Source: Lumbricus terrestris
Taxonomy: Eukaryota > Annelida > Clitellata > Crassiclitellata > Lumbricidae
DNA length: 64,000 nt
Assembly: GCA_949752735.1 (NCBI GenBank)
Contig: OX457037.1
Location: forward strand, 68,319,255 to 68,383,254
Direction of reading: 5' to 3'
Made by a program: the position numbers and the translations under genes. Under the pieces are notes generated by a model, which was given only the letters and a program-made list of their open reading frames with translations, ran no database searches and was not told the origin of the DNA. Of this stretch, positions 1 to 7,734 are shown one piece after another (position 1 is the first letter of the stretch; every line of letters starts with the position of its first letter).

Positions 1-838
1 TGACGCCAAGTGACCAATCAAAAGTCGTCGTCTGTGGGACGCCTATATCATCGCATTGGCGAGCCCTGAATGCAAGTGGTAGCGATACTTTCGATTCGAT
101 CGTTTTGACCAGTTGCAAATCCTCCATGAGAGATGGCTTAACGTGCGGCATGAACCACGAGATTTTGTCTAGCCTAACTTTCCCAGCGGCTGCGGCTCCG
201 GCTCCGACTCCTCCTAGTCTAAAAATTGCGTCATCATCGGCTTTACGAACAAGAGTTAGCTTCTGATTTATTCCATAAATAACCTTATCATAATCATCGC
301 AAAATCCAAAAATATGGCTCAATGGAACGATAAAACTAAACGTGCCTTTGTCTCCTGGTTTTTGAATTAGATACGACTGTCTAACCTTGAAACCTTGATT
401 ATCCGCGATAACAGCTGTAGCGCCACTGTCCTTGTACCACAACTGATTCAAACCTTGAGCTAGTTGAAAATCATTTGGGTATTTGAGTAAACCGAGCATC
501 GTAGTCGCTTGACCTGGGTTACGTAATGATTCAACGTCTTGTTCTCCTAATGTGTATTTAATATTGTTGAAAAGATGCATGAGTCCATTATTCGTAAGGG
601 CTACGGCATCAGCATTAGCGTAGAAGGTACCGTCCGCCTTCGTCAATCTACCCTCGAATAATAGGTAAGATTCCGCCGGATGGTTGAAAACATCGTGAGA
701 ATAAATGTTGATTACTATCTCTCCCCCTGCGGTGTTTATATTCGTTCCCTGAATCGGTTCATACTGGTGGTATTGGTAGCGCTCGATACCCTCGTCAATC
801 AGAGGTTGTTCGGTAAAGTTTAGAATATCAGACTTCAT
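1..838 (-). CDS. Major capsid protein (double jelly-roll), partial
   Basis: The frame is open from an ATG at 836-838 to the window edge (279 codons), so the C-terminus is missing. Capsid proteins of this kind form the hexameric capsomers of adintovirus, Polinton and adenovirus-type virions. The call rests on the N-terminal stretch with IQGTN, the segment NNGLMHLFNNI, the NPGQATTMLGLLKYP block, and later KISWFMPHVKPS followed by FRARQCDD and VPQTTTFDW, which I recognise as typical of Polinton/adintovirus capsid proteins. The start is preceded by an A/T-rich TAATAAAATG context shared with neighbouring genes. The gene is the most distal member of the minus-strand block, 26 bases after the 141-residue gene. 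Confidence 0.85.
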   Translation of the reverse strand, partial: MKSDILNFTEQPLIDEGIERYQYHQYEPIQGTNINTAGGEIVINIYSHDVFNHPAESYLLFEGRLTKADGTFYANADAVALTNNGLMHLFNNIKYTLGEQDVESLRNPGQATTMLGLLKYPNDFQLAQGLNQLWYKDSGATAVIADNQGFKVRQSYLIQKPGDKGTFSFIVPLSHIFGFCDDYDKVIYGINQKLTLVRKADDDAIFRLGGVGAGAAAAGKVRLDKISWFMPHVKPSLMEDLQLVKTIESKVSLPLAFRARQCDDIGVPQTTTFDWSLGV

Positions 839-863
839 TTTATTATACGATAATATTTAATTT

Positions 864-1289
864 TTACACAACCTTCATTCCCGCGCCGTTTAGTTTACGC
901 GCTAAATCTTGAATCGACGGGACATTTTTCAGACCATTCCCCATCATCAGATTATTGATATTCTCCGGATTAGCCCCGACGCTACTAAGTCGATCAAGAA
1001 TATCTCTACTTTCTTGCGTGACCTGTTTCTTAGGTGCAGTCAACATTTTAACCGCAGCTTTCTCTACTAATCTTTTACCAGCGTCGGTTGCGGCTGTTTT
1101 CCCAACATCGATAGCCTTTTCCCCAATTTCTATTGCCACGTCTTTTCCCGCACTAAGAGCTCTAGTCGCTAACTGTTTGGCGGCGTTCGATGTGACTAGT
1201 CTTTTGAAAAATCCGGAAATAGTGTCGAATATGCCGGATCCGCCGATAACGTATTGCTTCCTGTAACTCCTTCTTTTAATGATCAGCAT
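864..1289 (-). CDS. Small basic virion protein, adenovirus pVI/pX-like (putative)
   Basis: This 141-residue protein has a basic N-terminus (KRRSYRKQ), then IGGSG at residues 15-19, a likely amphipathic helix (IFDTISGFFKRLV), and a long Ala/Lys/Glu-rich helical region. Near the C-terminus is LNGAG at 133-137. Both IGGSG and LNGAG fit the adenovirus-type protease rule (M/I/L)-x-G-x followed by G, as in precursor proteins cleaved during virion maturation. By analogy it could be a membrane-active or core protein released on entry, but no direct homology can be shown by eye. Its stop lies 26 bases from the capsid gene start and its ATG two bases past the end of the next gene. Confidence 0.6.
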   Translation of the reverse strand: MLIIKRRSYRKQYVIGGSGIFDTISGFFKRLVTSNAAKQLATRALSAGKDVAIEIGEKAIDVGKTAATDAGKRLVEKAAVKMLTAPKKQVTQESRDILDRLSSVGANPENINNLMMGNGLKNVPSIQDLARKLNGAGMKVV

Positions 1290-1291
1290 TT

Positions 1292-2182
1292 TTATAATGT
1301 TGACATTATATTTTTATAACCATCTTTACTCAGCGCTTCTTGCCGTAGTAACTCGTCGCATATCGCCACGATCTCGTTTCTTACTCCGGTGCCACCCGCC
1401 CTGTAGCTCTGAATTCTAAGCTCTAGCTGTTTCGCTAATACATTTGGGTCTTCGGAGATGACGATTACACCAACGCCTTTACCTACCGTACCTAGGGTCA
1501 TCTTTTCCCATATCGGTTTGACAATTTGATTATATTTGGCGCCCCTAGATGATATAGGTCTGTTAGGATTTTTTTCCTGTCTCATAGCATTCGTTGTGGT
1601 GAGAATCTCAGCGTAATCAGCCATGTTATTATCATCGTATATCGCGGGGTCCGGCTGTTTCATCGTCAACAACTCCCAAAGCCCGGGTGTTCCTGTGTAA
1701 GTCTTATCCCCCACCGTCACGTCATCTCCTTGAATCGAAATCGGAGTGTTGCCGATATAGAATTGGTTATTTTTTTCTTTTATTCCAAACGTTGTGTCGG
1801 TGATTTTTTTATCGGAGGCGTATTGACGAAGGTACTTTGTCGCCATATCTCCAAAATACAGGGTTCTGATATCCTCAGTCGGATTGGGGTTATACGCTTC
1901 TATCGCCGGACGCTGAAGACCCTGTAACGAAGGAAGTGCTTGTAACGCGTTTGAAGTAGCTACCGAATTTTGATTGATGGCGGATAATAAGACATTTTGC
2001 TCTTTGGAAATTGCGGATTGGGAATCAACGATAGGTTTGAAGAACTTGGTTAAATCTTGTTGCAGCCCTGAATCTCCTAATTTCTCCGATAAAAAGTTTT
2101 GTTGGATATTCTTCTTTGTTTTCAGATATTCTGCAACGAAAGCGTCTCTTTTCGCGGGGTCGGTTATTTTTACAAACGGCAT
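1292..2182 (-). CDS. Conserved Polinton/adintovirus protein of unknown function, GTPGLWELL type
   Basis: This 296-residue protein starts MPFVKITDPAKRDAF and has an N-terminal helical region. A central part contains FYIGNTPI and GTPGLWELLT (about residues 165-175), then DYAEILTTTNAM and the motif KYNQIVKPIW. The GTPGLWELL/AEIL/KY..I..PIW combination recurs, as I remember it, in predicted proteins from many invertebrate genomes next to Polinton capsid genes, so a virion or assembly role is plausible but not shown. No membrane segment or enzyme motif is visible. The first ~40 residues are closely related to the start of the chimeric gene at 2274-2675. The ATG is preceded by TTTTAAAATG. Confidence 0.6.
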   Translation of the reverse strand: MPFVKITDPAKRDAFVAEYLKTKKNIQQNFLSEKLGDSGLQQDLTKFFKPIVDSQSAISKEQNVLLSAINQNSVATSNALQALPSLQGLQRPAIEAYNPNPTEDIRTLYFGDMATKYLRQYASDKKITDTTFGIKEKNNQFYIGNTPISIQGDDVTVGDKTYTGTPGLWELLTMKQPDPAIYDDNNMADYAEILTTTNAMRQEKNPNRPISSRGAKYNQIVKPIWEKMTLGTVGKGVGVIVISEDPNVLAKQLELRIQSYRAGGTGVRNEIVAICDELLRQEALSKDGYKNIMSTL

Positions 2183-2228
2183 TTTAAAATTAGGAATATA
2201 ATGTTTTCAGACGTGTTTTTCGACATGT

Positions 2229-2296
2229 TTCAAAACATAAGTTGAACATATTTCCTGACGTAACGACATACGTCTACATGTTTTCACGTATGTTAG
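2229..2296. repeat. Hairpin-forming intergenic repeat, copy 1
   Basis: The repeat contains ACATACGT and ACGTATGT arranged as an inverted repeat around CTACATGTTTTC. It lies over the 3' end of the 2274-2675 gene and encodes its last residues on the minus strand (IRENM and stop). Closely similar copies lie at about 2716-2784 and 2785-2846. It could act as an mRNA 3' hairpin, or it may mark the duplication that made the chimeric gene. Confidence 0.7.
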
Positions 2297-2675
2297 TCTT
2301 TTTTTTGATAGATTCGTTACCAACTGAAAACCATTTCGTACATTGATAGTCTCTTTCTTCCATTTCGTATTTAATATCCACCTCTATTTTAATATCTTCC
2401 GGACCCTCCTCATCTGAAATGTTATCGTCTTGGAGAGCTTTAAAAACATACTCGCTGATCGTGTTGATTGTCTCTAAAGTTAGCGTTTTGATCTTTTCAT
2501 CCGTCTTAGCTTTCATCATATGCTTTTTATCGATATAGTCGAGGATTGTTCTTTGCACCCACGAATCATCTATTAACTCCGATAAATTGCTTTGTTGAAT
2601 ATTCTCCCTGTTTTTCTGATATTTTGCTCTGTAATCGTCTCCTTTCGCTAAGTCTTTGATTATTATACCCGGCAT
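2274..2675 (-). CDS. Chimeric viral ORF: head of the 296-aa gene, tail of the 232-aa gene
   Basis: I use the internal ATG at 2673-2675, because MPGIIIKDLAKGDDY aligns with MPFVKITDPAKRDAF of the 1292-2182 protein and the codon has the same AATTAAAATG context. A longer frame begins at 2723. The N-terminal ~40 residues (ENIQQSNLSELIDDS) resemble that gene. The rest (KIKTL, NTIS, KALQDDNISDEE, then NESIKKKTNIRENM) resembles the C-terminal half of the 2820-3518 protein without its membrane region. The gene therefore looks like a fusion of duplicated ends of its two neighbours. Function is unknown; it may be a decaying by-product or a new small protein of about 133 residues. Confidence 0.65.
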   Translation of the reverse strand: MPGIIIKDLAKGDDYRAKYQKNRENIQQSNLSELIDDSWVQRTILDYIDKKHMMKAKTDEKIKTLTLETINTISEYVFKALQDDNISDEEGPEDIKIEVDIKYEMEERDYQCTKWFSVGNESIKKKTNIRENM

Positions 2676-2715
2676 TTTAATTAAGTAAGAAAAAAAAATA
2701 TTTTCAGACGTGTGA

Positions 2716-2846
2716 AAAAACATAAGTTGGACGTATTTCCCAACGTAACAACATACGTCTACATGTTTTCACGTATGTTCGTGTATGTTAGACGTATTTC
2801 CAGACATAACGACATACGTCTACATGTTTTCACGTATGTTCGCGTT
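2716..2846. repeat. Hairpin-forming intergenic repeat, copies 2 and 3 in tandem
   Basis: Two further copies of the 2229-2296 repeat lie head to tail. Each contains CATACGTCTACATGTTTTC followed by ACGTATGTT. Copy 3 covers the 3' end of the 2820-3518 gene and encodes its NIRENM terminus. The matching position at the 3' ends of both genes supports one duplication event. Confidence 0.7.
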
Positions 2847-3518
2847 AGTCGTTTTTTTGATAGATTCGTTATTTTTCTCAAACATAGATTGAAAGTACTG
2901 CCGGGCTTCATCTTTTCCACGATCGATGAGTGATTGTTTCGTCACCTCGTCCATAGCGTCGATCGCAACTTTAATATTACTCCTAATTTCTTCTTTCATG
3001 CCGTTGAATTTTTCAATCTCGCTCAGAATCAGGGAATATTCCTCGTTTGAAATGTTATCATCCATGAGAGCTTTTGAAATATGGTCGCTGATCGTGTTGA
3101 GTTTCGCATCGGCTAGCGTTTTGATCTTTTCATGCTTCTCACCCTTCAACGCAAGCTTCTTACTGATATAGACACCGATTAAACCTAGCAACCCCATACC
3201 TATTCCCACTCCTTCCATAGCAATAACGATGGGTGCAGCGATTATAGTGGATAATACTCCGATTCCTGCAGCGCCGAGCCCCGTCCCAACCACTACGAGG
3301 GCGCTACCTACTGAGCTGATTACGCTTACACTTCTATGGTACTTTTTACTCAACGCCGCTCTTTTGTCGCGTTCTTGCTCGATTTCTTTCTTAATTTCAC
3401 CAATCTTTTGGAGCCGATACGTTTGCGCCGACCCTGTGACGATATGTATTTCTCCTTCCGGTGCTGATGGTAGCTTCGGATAGAGTGATTGTGTTGTTTT
3501 GATGCCGTCGTATTCCAT
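2820..3518 (-). CDS. Polinton/adintovirus membrane-segment protein
   Basis: The 232-residue protein has a short N-terminal region with a proline motif (LYPKLPSAPEGE), then a coiled-coil-like stretch (KIGEIKKEIEQERDKRAALSKKY). A long Gly/Ala/Val/Ile region at about residues 64-115 could span a membrane two or three times, and the tail is charged and helical (KALMDDNISNEEY, EIEKFN). I remember proteins with this coiled-coil, hydrophobic and acidic-helix layout from Polinton-like elements of cnidarians and other invertebrates. A role in membrane interaction during entry or assembly is an inference. The C-terminal part is the donor-like relative of the tail of the 2274-2675 gene. Confidence 0.6.
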   Translation of the reverse strand: MEYDGIKTTQSLYPKLPSAPEGEIHIVTGSAQTYRLQKIGEIKKEIEQERDKRAALSKKYHRSVSVISSVGSALVVVGTGLGAAGIGVLSTIIAAPIVIAMEGVGIGMGLLGLIGVYISKKLALKGEKHEKIKTLADAKLNTISDHISKALMDDNISNEEYSLILSEIEKFNGMKEEIRSNIKVAIDAMDEVTKQSLIDRGKDEARQYFQSMFEKNNESIKKTTNANIRENM

Positions 3519-3543
3519 TCGTTTTATTTACGCGATATATTTT

Positions 3544-3942
3544 TTAGATTAGATAATTTACACGAGATAGCGAATCTCCCGCGTTAATGGTTACTACTGA
3601 ATCGGAGTTGTTTTGAATAGTGACTATGATATCATCAACCACATCATCCGAAACCACTTCGTTTTGTAGACTGCATCTTTGTTCTTTGATACTCTGTTTG
3701 AGGGAAATGAGACAAAGTCCTGCACTCATTTCTACCCCGAGTCCAAGAGTTAGCGTAGTTGTCGTCTTTGGTTGTATCGTTATAACATTTTGCGCAAAAA
3801 TCTCCCATCTTACGCCTTCTAGTAACCTAATTGGATTGTGGGTAACGCCCCTCGTAATCTTCCAATGGACTTGCATGGGTTGCATTCTAACCTCGACCGG
3901 CCTAGTTGGTTTAGTTCCAAATTTGTGTAATGGTCTCGACAT
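3544..3942 (-). CDS. dUTPase-fold protein, probably without enzyme activity
   Basis: The 132-residue protein matches the order of strands in trimeric dUTPases: an ITIQPKTTTTLTLGLGVEM segment like the strand entering motif 1, then a VVSDDVVDDIIVTIQNNSDSVVTINAGDSLSRVNYLI-type region in which the known motif-3 pattern (V-D-x-D-Y-R-G-x-I) and the final K/AGD-R-I-A-Q segment can be followed. The Tyr-Arg-Gly and Ser-Gly-Leu substrate residues are not present, so hydrolysis of dUTP is unlikely. Adenovirus E4 ORF1 is a known case of a dUTPase fold reused for another purpose. The position between virion genes suggests a structural or host-interaction role. Homology is read by eye. Confidence 0.5.
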   Translation of the reverse strand: MSRPLHKFGTKPTRPVEVRMQPMQVHWKITRGVTHNPIRLLEGVRWEIFAQNVITIQPKTTTTLTLGLGVEMSAGLCLISLKQSIKEQRCSLQNEVVSDDVVDDIIVTIQNNSDSVVTINAGDSLSRVNYLI

Positions 3943-3960
3943 TTTATAATCGTTTTATTT

Positions 3961-4545
3961 TTATAATAACCAACCAAGAATCGTGTTGGTGAACGGAGAA
4001 TTAGGGCCTAGTAAAAGTCCTTTACCAACAGACACATACCCCGACCCCGTTTTCATGTATAGCCCGTTTGCTGTTATTGAGCCGCCTTTCCGCCATGGGG
4101 ACATGTACAAACCAGCCCCAGCTGCTCTTATCTTAAACCACTTATCATCATCCTTAACATACGCTACGCCAGATCCGCTGATTTTATCTACAATCTTCGA
4201 CGTAGCCGCGGAACCTAAGCCACTCATTGCCCCCGTAACTAAACTAGGTATAAGGAATTTAGCCGCTGTTGCTAGAAACGGAAGAATGGCGCCTATAAAT
4301 CCTCCTTCGACTTTCTTATTATGCTCCAATTGCGTTTTACTCATTTTGATGACTACGCCCGTTCCTTTTTGGTACGCCTTTGTCATTTTATTGATTTGAG
4401 CCTGTGTGAAAGCAAACATATCGTTGCCGTTAAAATCATCGTGTGCCAGTTTGATACTCACACCAGTTCCTGCCTGAAGAGATTTTTGAATTTTGTCTTT
4501 TTGCGCTTCCGAAATATTAACTTTGTGGACTATATACCGACTCAT
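3961..4545 (-). CDS. Membrane-active virion protein, adenovirus pVI/pX-like (putative)
   Basis: The 194-residue protein has an N-terminal region with two similar blocks (LQAGTGVSIKL and YQKGTGVVIKM). A hydrophobic Gly/Ala-rich segment follows at residues 81-117 (GGFIGAILPFLATAAKFLIP). Then comes ISGSG at 122-126, which fits the adenovirus-type maturation cleavage rule, and a glycine-rich C-terminal half (GAGLYMSPW, ANGLYMKTGSGY). The doubled GTGV(S/V)IK blocks are a feature I recall from related elements. A role in membrane penetration is inferred from the hydrophobic region and the cleavage site. It ends 18 bases from the start of the dUTPase-fold gene and lies 20 bases from the penton stop. 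Confidence 0.6.
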   Translation of the reverse strand: MSRYIVHKVNISEAQKDKIQKSLQAGTGVSIKLAHDDFNGNDMFAFTQAQINKMTKAYQKGTGVVIKMSKTQLEHNKKVEGGFIGAILPFLATAAKFLIPSLVTGAMSGLGSAATSKIVDKISGSGVAYVKDDDKWFKIRAAGAGLYMSPWRKGGSITANGLYMKTGSGYVSVGKGLLLGPNSPFTNTILGWLL

Positions 4546-4565
4546 TTTAGTTTACAAAAAAACTT

Positions 4566-5360
4566 TCAAACTTCTCTGATATGAAAACGAATCGTCAATT
4601 CTTCTCCTCTAAGATTTACCTCTTTCCCATTTTGGTCTGTGAGCATCGTTGTCATCGTTGAAATGGTAGATAGCGTAATGGGGAGATAAATTAAATTATG
4701 CGGCACTTCGATAATTTTGTATCCCGGGGCTACGTTCGGGAAAAAAGAATGTATTACGTTTACCGTCGTTCCGTTAATGTACGAAGACCCGATAATGTCG
4801 TTGGCCAGTAGTAAATTGCTGATACTCATTATATCTACTATGTTCTTCGATTCGTTATATCCTCCAAGATAGATATATTTTATAAAACCTAGAACCTTTC
4901 CAATCGAATTCTTAGACGTAAAGTCAACCGCATAGTGCTCTGCTATATTTAACACAGTCTTCAACGTATTGGTGTTTGGTTCTATTGAGATACAGTACTC
5001 TGAATTTACCCTGTCGTAATGCCCATTCTCCTTCATGATTCTCTGTATGTGGTCGTTGATATCTGTTATTTCATAGCTTCCCTCCGGTACTTCTATGTTA
5101 AACCAAGGGCTCACGCCAGTCGGTGAATACCTAAAGTTGTTGTTTGTCGCGTCGATATTTGGAAAAGAATAGTATGTTGCGAGATTTACGAGGGCCATTT
5201 CGTATTTTTTATTTTTGTCTAGTTCAATAGGTGGATTAAACTTTGTTCTGATTTTTGTGCTCTTTTCGCTTAGCAGAATGTAAAATGACGTTTTTGGTTC
5301 CGTGTTACGAGCCGTCTTTTCCGTATTATCAGCTATCTGTTTGAGAAGCGATGATTCCAT
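4566..5360 (-). CDS. Putative penton (minor capsid) protein
   Basis: I choose the ATG at 5358-5360 (MESSLLKQIADNTEKTARN), giving 264 residues. The upstream in-frame ATG at 5423 overlaps the ATPase gene and lacks the AAAATG context. Conserved-looking parts are ELDKNKKYEMALVNLATYYSFPNI, NNFRYS, the PEGSYEITDINDHI segment and a C-terminal strand-rich region ending RGEELTIRFHIREV. These match my memory of single-jelly-roll penton proteins of Polintons and adintoviruses, which form the capsid vertices. The position beside the packaging ATPase fits the family gene order. No enzyme motif is seen. Confidence 0.65.
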   Translation of the reverse strand: MESSLLKQIADNTEKTARNTEPKTSFYILLSEKSTKIRTKFNPPIELDKNKKYEMALVNLATYYSFPNIDATNNNFRYSPTGVSPWFNIEVPEGSYEITDINDHIQRIMKENGHYDRVNSEYCISIEPNTNTLKTVLNIAEHYAVDFTSKNSIGKVLGFIKYIYLGGYNESKNIVDIMSISNLLLANDIIGSSYINGTTVNVIHSFFPNVAPGYKIIEVPHNLIYLPITLSTISTMTTMLTDQNGKEVNLRGEELTIRFHIREV

Positions 5361-5380
5361 TTTGATTAGATTAAATTTTA

Positions 5381-6172
5381 CTACAGCGGATCTTCGATTA
5401 TATAAAATTGATCGAATCCGCATCGGTATTTGCCATTGTCCTTTTCACTACTGTGATCGATAACAAGGAATCCGTGCGGTTGTTCCCATACCGTTTCGCA
5501 TAGTTTTCTAAATTCCTCTTTGCGCATGTCCGTACTAGCATGATCGTTGTAAATATAGTCTATATTTCTATGGTCCTGTTTGAACAGACAAATAAAGTTT
5601 GCATTCTCTCTGATCGTTTGCCGATGTAGTTTGAAATAATTCTGAGCGAGGTAAAAACAGTCCACATTACTATGCCTTCCCCTAATATAATATGTTTCAC
5701 ACTTGTTTTGTTTTTCCAATTGTAAATCGTCAAAAATCATCAGATTATTCTTTTCATTACTCAGGTCTCTCGGGTCCGGTACATCTTCAGCTTTTTCAAA
5801 AAACTTGGCATTGATATCTGATTTAGCTTCCGATTTTAATTCTTTTGCCATAAATTCCATAACGAGGGCTGGTGACAGATTTTGTCTAGCGATTTCCTCC
5901 TGATGCTCGAATAATCTAACGATCGCTTCTTTCGGTAATTTTTCTTCGAATGCCTTTTTAATAATACGATATTCAGGTTGAAACAGAGAAGTACCGAATA
6001 CCTGGAGGTTATTATAGTCTAACCAGCCTGGCCTGAGTAATAGATTCAGAAGAAGCGTCGTTTTGCCACAGCCTGACTTTCCAATTATCAGCCCCCGTAT
6101 ACTTTTGGGTAAAAGAGGATTATTAAATCTTTTCGATAGCGCAGATCCCCAACTCAAATCTTTGATTTCCAT
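5381..6172 (-). CDS. FtsK/HerA-type genome packaging ATPase
   Basis: The 263-residue protein has a Walker A motif GKSGCGKT at residues 31-38 and a Walker B motif LMIFDD at 144-149. An Arg-rich downstream part includes YIRGRHSNVDCFYLAQNYFKLHRQTIREN, where the Gln-Asn pair is in the place of the sensor seen in A32-like ATPases. Such proteins pump viral DNA into preformed capsids in Polintons, adintoviruses and large DNA viruses. Length is typical of the family. The start codon has AAATAAAATG upstream and is only 25 bases from the divergent PLA2 gene start. Confidence 0.9.
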   Translation of the reverse strand: MEIKDLSWGSALSKRFNNPLLPKSIRGLIIGKSGCGKTTLLLNLLLRPGWLDYNNLQVFGTSLFQPEYRIIKKAFEEKLPKEAIVRLFEHQEEIARQNLSPALVMEFMAKELKSEAKSDINAKFFEKAEDVPDPRDLSNEKNNLMIFDDLQLEKQNKCETYYIRGRHSNVDCFYLAQNYFKLHRQTIRENANFICLFKQDHRNIDYIYNDHASTDMRKEEFRKLCETVWEQPHGFLVIDHSSEKDNGKYRCGFDQFYIIEDPL

Positions 6173-6197
6173 TTTATTTATGTATTAAAAAAGCGAG
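6173..6197. promoter_or_regulatory. Divergent promoter gap between structural block and PLA2/integrase
   Basis: Only 25 A/T-rich bases separate the two ATGs. The minus side reads AAATAAAATG, the plus side ATTAAAAAAGCGAGATG. Promoter elements for both directions must lie here or inside the opposing coding sequences. Confidence 0.6.
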
Positions 6198-6752
6198 ATG
6201 TATTGCGTAAAGTGTAAAAAACATACTGAAACGAGAGATGTGCAGAACGCCGTCGCTAATAACGGAAGATCCATGCTTAGGGGCGTTTGCGTTGTATGTG
6301 GTAAAACAAAAACTCAATTCGTAAAAGGCGCCACTACTAAGGGTGGAGATCTAGTTAGTTCATTGAATGCGGCTACTAGTAGCATAAAATTACCGTGGGC
6401 TGAGTTTCCCGGCGAGATGCATTTGCCAGGCCACCATTTTACAGGCCCAGGTACAAGGCTAGACAAGAGACTGAATCCTGACGGGACTTACAAAGAGTGG
6501 AGTAAACCTGTGGATAGGGTAGATAACGCCGCGTATCACCACGATTTAGCTTACGATCAACACACCGATACGGCTTCTAGGAATATCGCAGATAGAGCTA
6601 TGATTAATGATTTGAACAACATTCCTAATCCTACTATCCGGGAGCGCGTAGAGAGGGCAATCGTTAAACCAATCTTATCAGCTAAAACGAGCCTTGGTTT
6701 GGGTTTACCTTCAAAAAACGGCAAAGTCGCGGGGAGGAAGAAAAAACGCTAA
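6198..6752 (+). CDS. Zinc-ribbon/phospholipase A2 virion protein
   Basis: The 184-residue protein starts with a zinc-ribbon-like pair of CxxC motifs (Cys3/Cys6 and Cys31/Cys34). It continues with LPGHHFTGPGTRLDKRL, whose FTGPG (81-85) matches the calcium loop of parvovirus VP1-type phospholipase A2, and HHDLAYD with the catalytic His115-Asp116. A basic tail ends in GRKKKR. In parvoviruses this enzyme lets the particle leave the endosome; a similar entry role is likely here. PLA2 proteins are known in adintoviruses. The stop codon lies inside the start of the integrase frame (59-base overlap, integrase +1 relative to this frame). Confidence 0.85.
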   Translation: MYCVKCKKHTETRDVQNAVANNGRSMLRGVCVVCGKTKTQFVKGATTKGGDLVSSLNAATSSIKLPWAEFPGEMHLPGHHFTGPGTRLDKRLNPDGTYKEWSKPVDRVDNAAYHHDLAYDQHTDTASRNIADRAMINDLNNIPNPTIRERVERAIVKPILSAKTSLGLGLPSKNGKVAGRKKKR

Positions 6753-7662
6753 AGTGGAGGATACGTTGGCGAATGAACTGCATAGACCAGTGGTTAAACA
6801 TTTTAGAAAGAGAAAGGTGATTGTTAATGGGATAGATGAGATATGGGCCGCTGATCTTGTAGATATGCAGGCATTTGCTAAAGATAATAATGGGGTGAAA
6901 TACCTATTAACCGTTATAGATGTGTTTTCAAAGTTCGGCTGGATTGTTCCATTGAATGATAAGAGTGGGAAATCTACAGCGAGCGGTTTCGTGAAGATAC
7001 TCGAGGGTGGACGAAAACCGGGGAAAGTTTGGGTGGATAAAGGGAAAGAATTTTATAACAAGGACGTCAAGAATTTGGTTGAGTTGTACTCTACTGAGAA
7101 TGAAGAAAAATCTTGCGTCGTTGAGAGATGGAATAGGACTATGAAAGATAAAATGTTCAAGTACTTTACAGCTAATTCAACGAGAAGATATATCGATATA
7201 TTAGACAAAATGGTGGATAATTATAATGAAACAAGACATTCTTCCATTAAAATGACCCCCACGAAGGCTAGTTTGAAAGTGAATGAAAAGACTGTATTTA
7301 TGAATTTATATGACAAAGAGATTTCTGAACCAATTATGCCTATATTCACGATTGGTGATAAAGTCAGAATAACTAAGAAGAAGAATATTTTTGACAAGGG
7401 TTATACACCTAGGTGGACGGAAGAAGTTTTTACCGTGTCTGGAGTTCAATACACGGTTCCTCCAACTTATAAGATTACTGATTCAAATGGTGAGGAAATA
7501 CAAGGTAGTTTTTATGAACAGGAGCTACAGAAAACGACTCAAGAAATATTTAGAATAGAAAAGATTATCAGGAAACGTGGGAAGAAATCGCTCGTGAAGT
7601 GGTTAGGATACCCAGAGTCTTTTAATTCGTGGGTAGATAATGAAAACTTAGTGACCATGTGA
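6694..7662 (+). CDS. Retroviral-type integrase with C-terminal chromodomain
   Basis: The 322-residue frame contains the rve core: WAADLVDM (first Asp), a VWVDKGKEFYN block (second Asp) and CVVERWNRTMKDKM (Glu), followed by YNETRHSSIKMTPTKA. The last ~55 residues (RIEKIIRKRGKKSLVKWLGYPESFNSWVDNENL) form a chromodomain with the expected aromatic residues. The usual N-terminal HHCC zinc finger is not evident. The first ATG overlaps the PLA2 gene; the next in-frame Met is inside the catalytic core, so the upstream start (or translational coupling) is needed. Enzymes of this type insert Polintons and adintoviruses. The location beside the terminal repeats is typical. Confidence 0.9.
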   Translation: MVWVYLQKTAKSRGGRKNAKVEDTLANELHRPVVKHFRKRKVIVNGIDEIWAADLVDMQAFAKDNNGVKYLLTVIDVFSKFGWIVPLNDKSGKSTASGFVKILEGGRKPGKVWVDKGKEFYNKDVKNLVELYSTENEEKSCVVERWNRTMKDKMFKYFTANSTRRYIDILDKMVDNYNETRHSSIKMTPTKASLKVNEKTVFMNLYDKEISEPIMPIFTIGDKVRITKKKNIFDKGYTPRWTEEVFTVSGVQYTVPPTYKITDSNGEEIQGSFYEQELQKTTQEIFRIEKIIRKRGKKSLVKWLGYPESFNSWVDNENLVTM

Positions 7663-7734
7663 TGATTAGTTTTTCCCACTCACCCTAAATTCGAAACTAC
7701 TGGAAATTCTCCGCGTGATGAGTCATAGGCGTGT

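Noticed and set aside
955..5903. Plus-strand frames within the viral block
   Set aside because: They are antisense to well-supported minus-strand genes and have no domains of their own.
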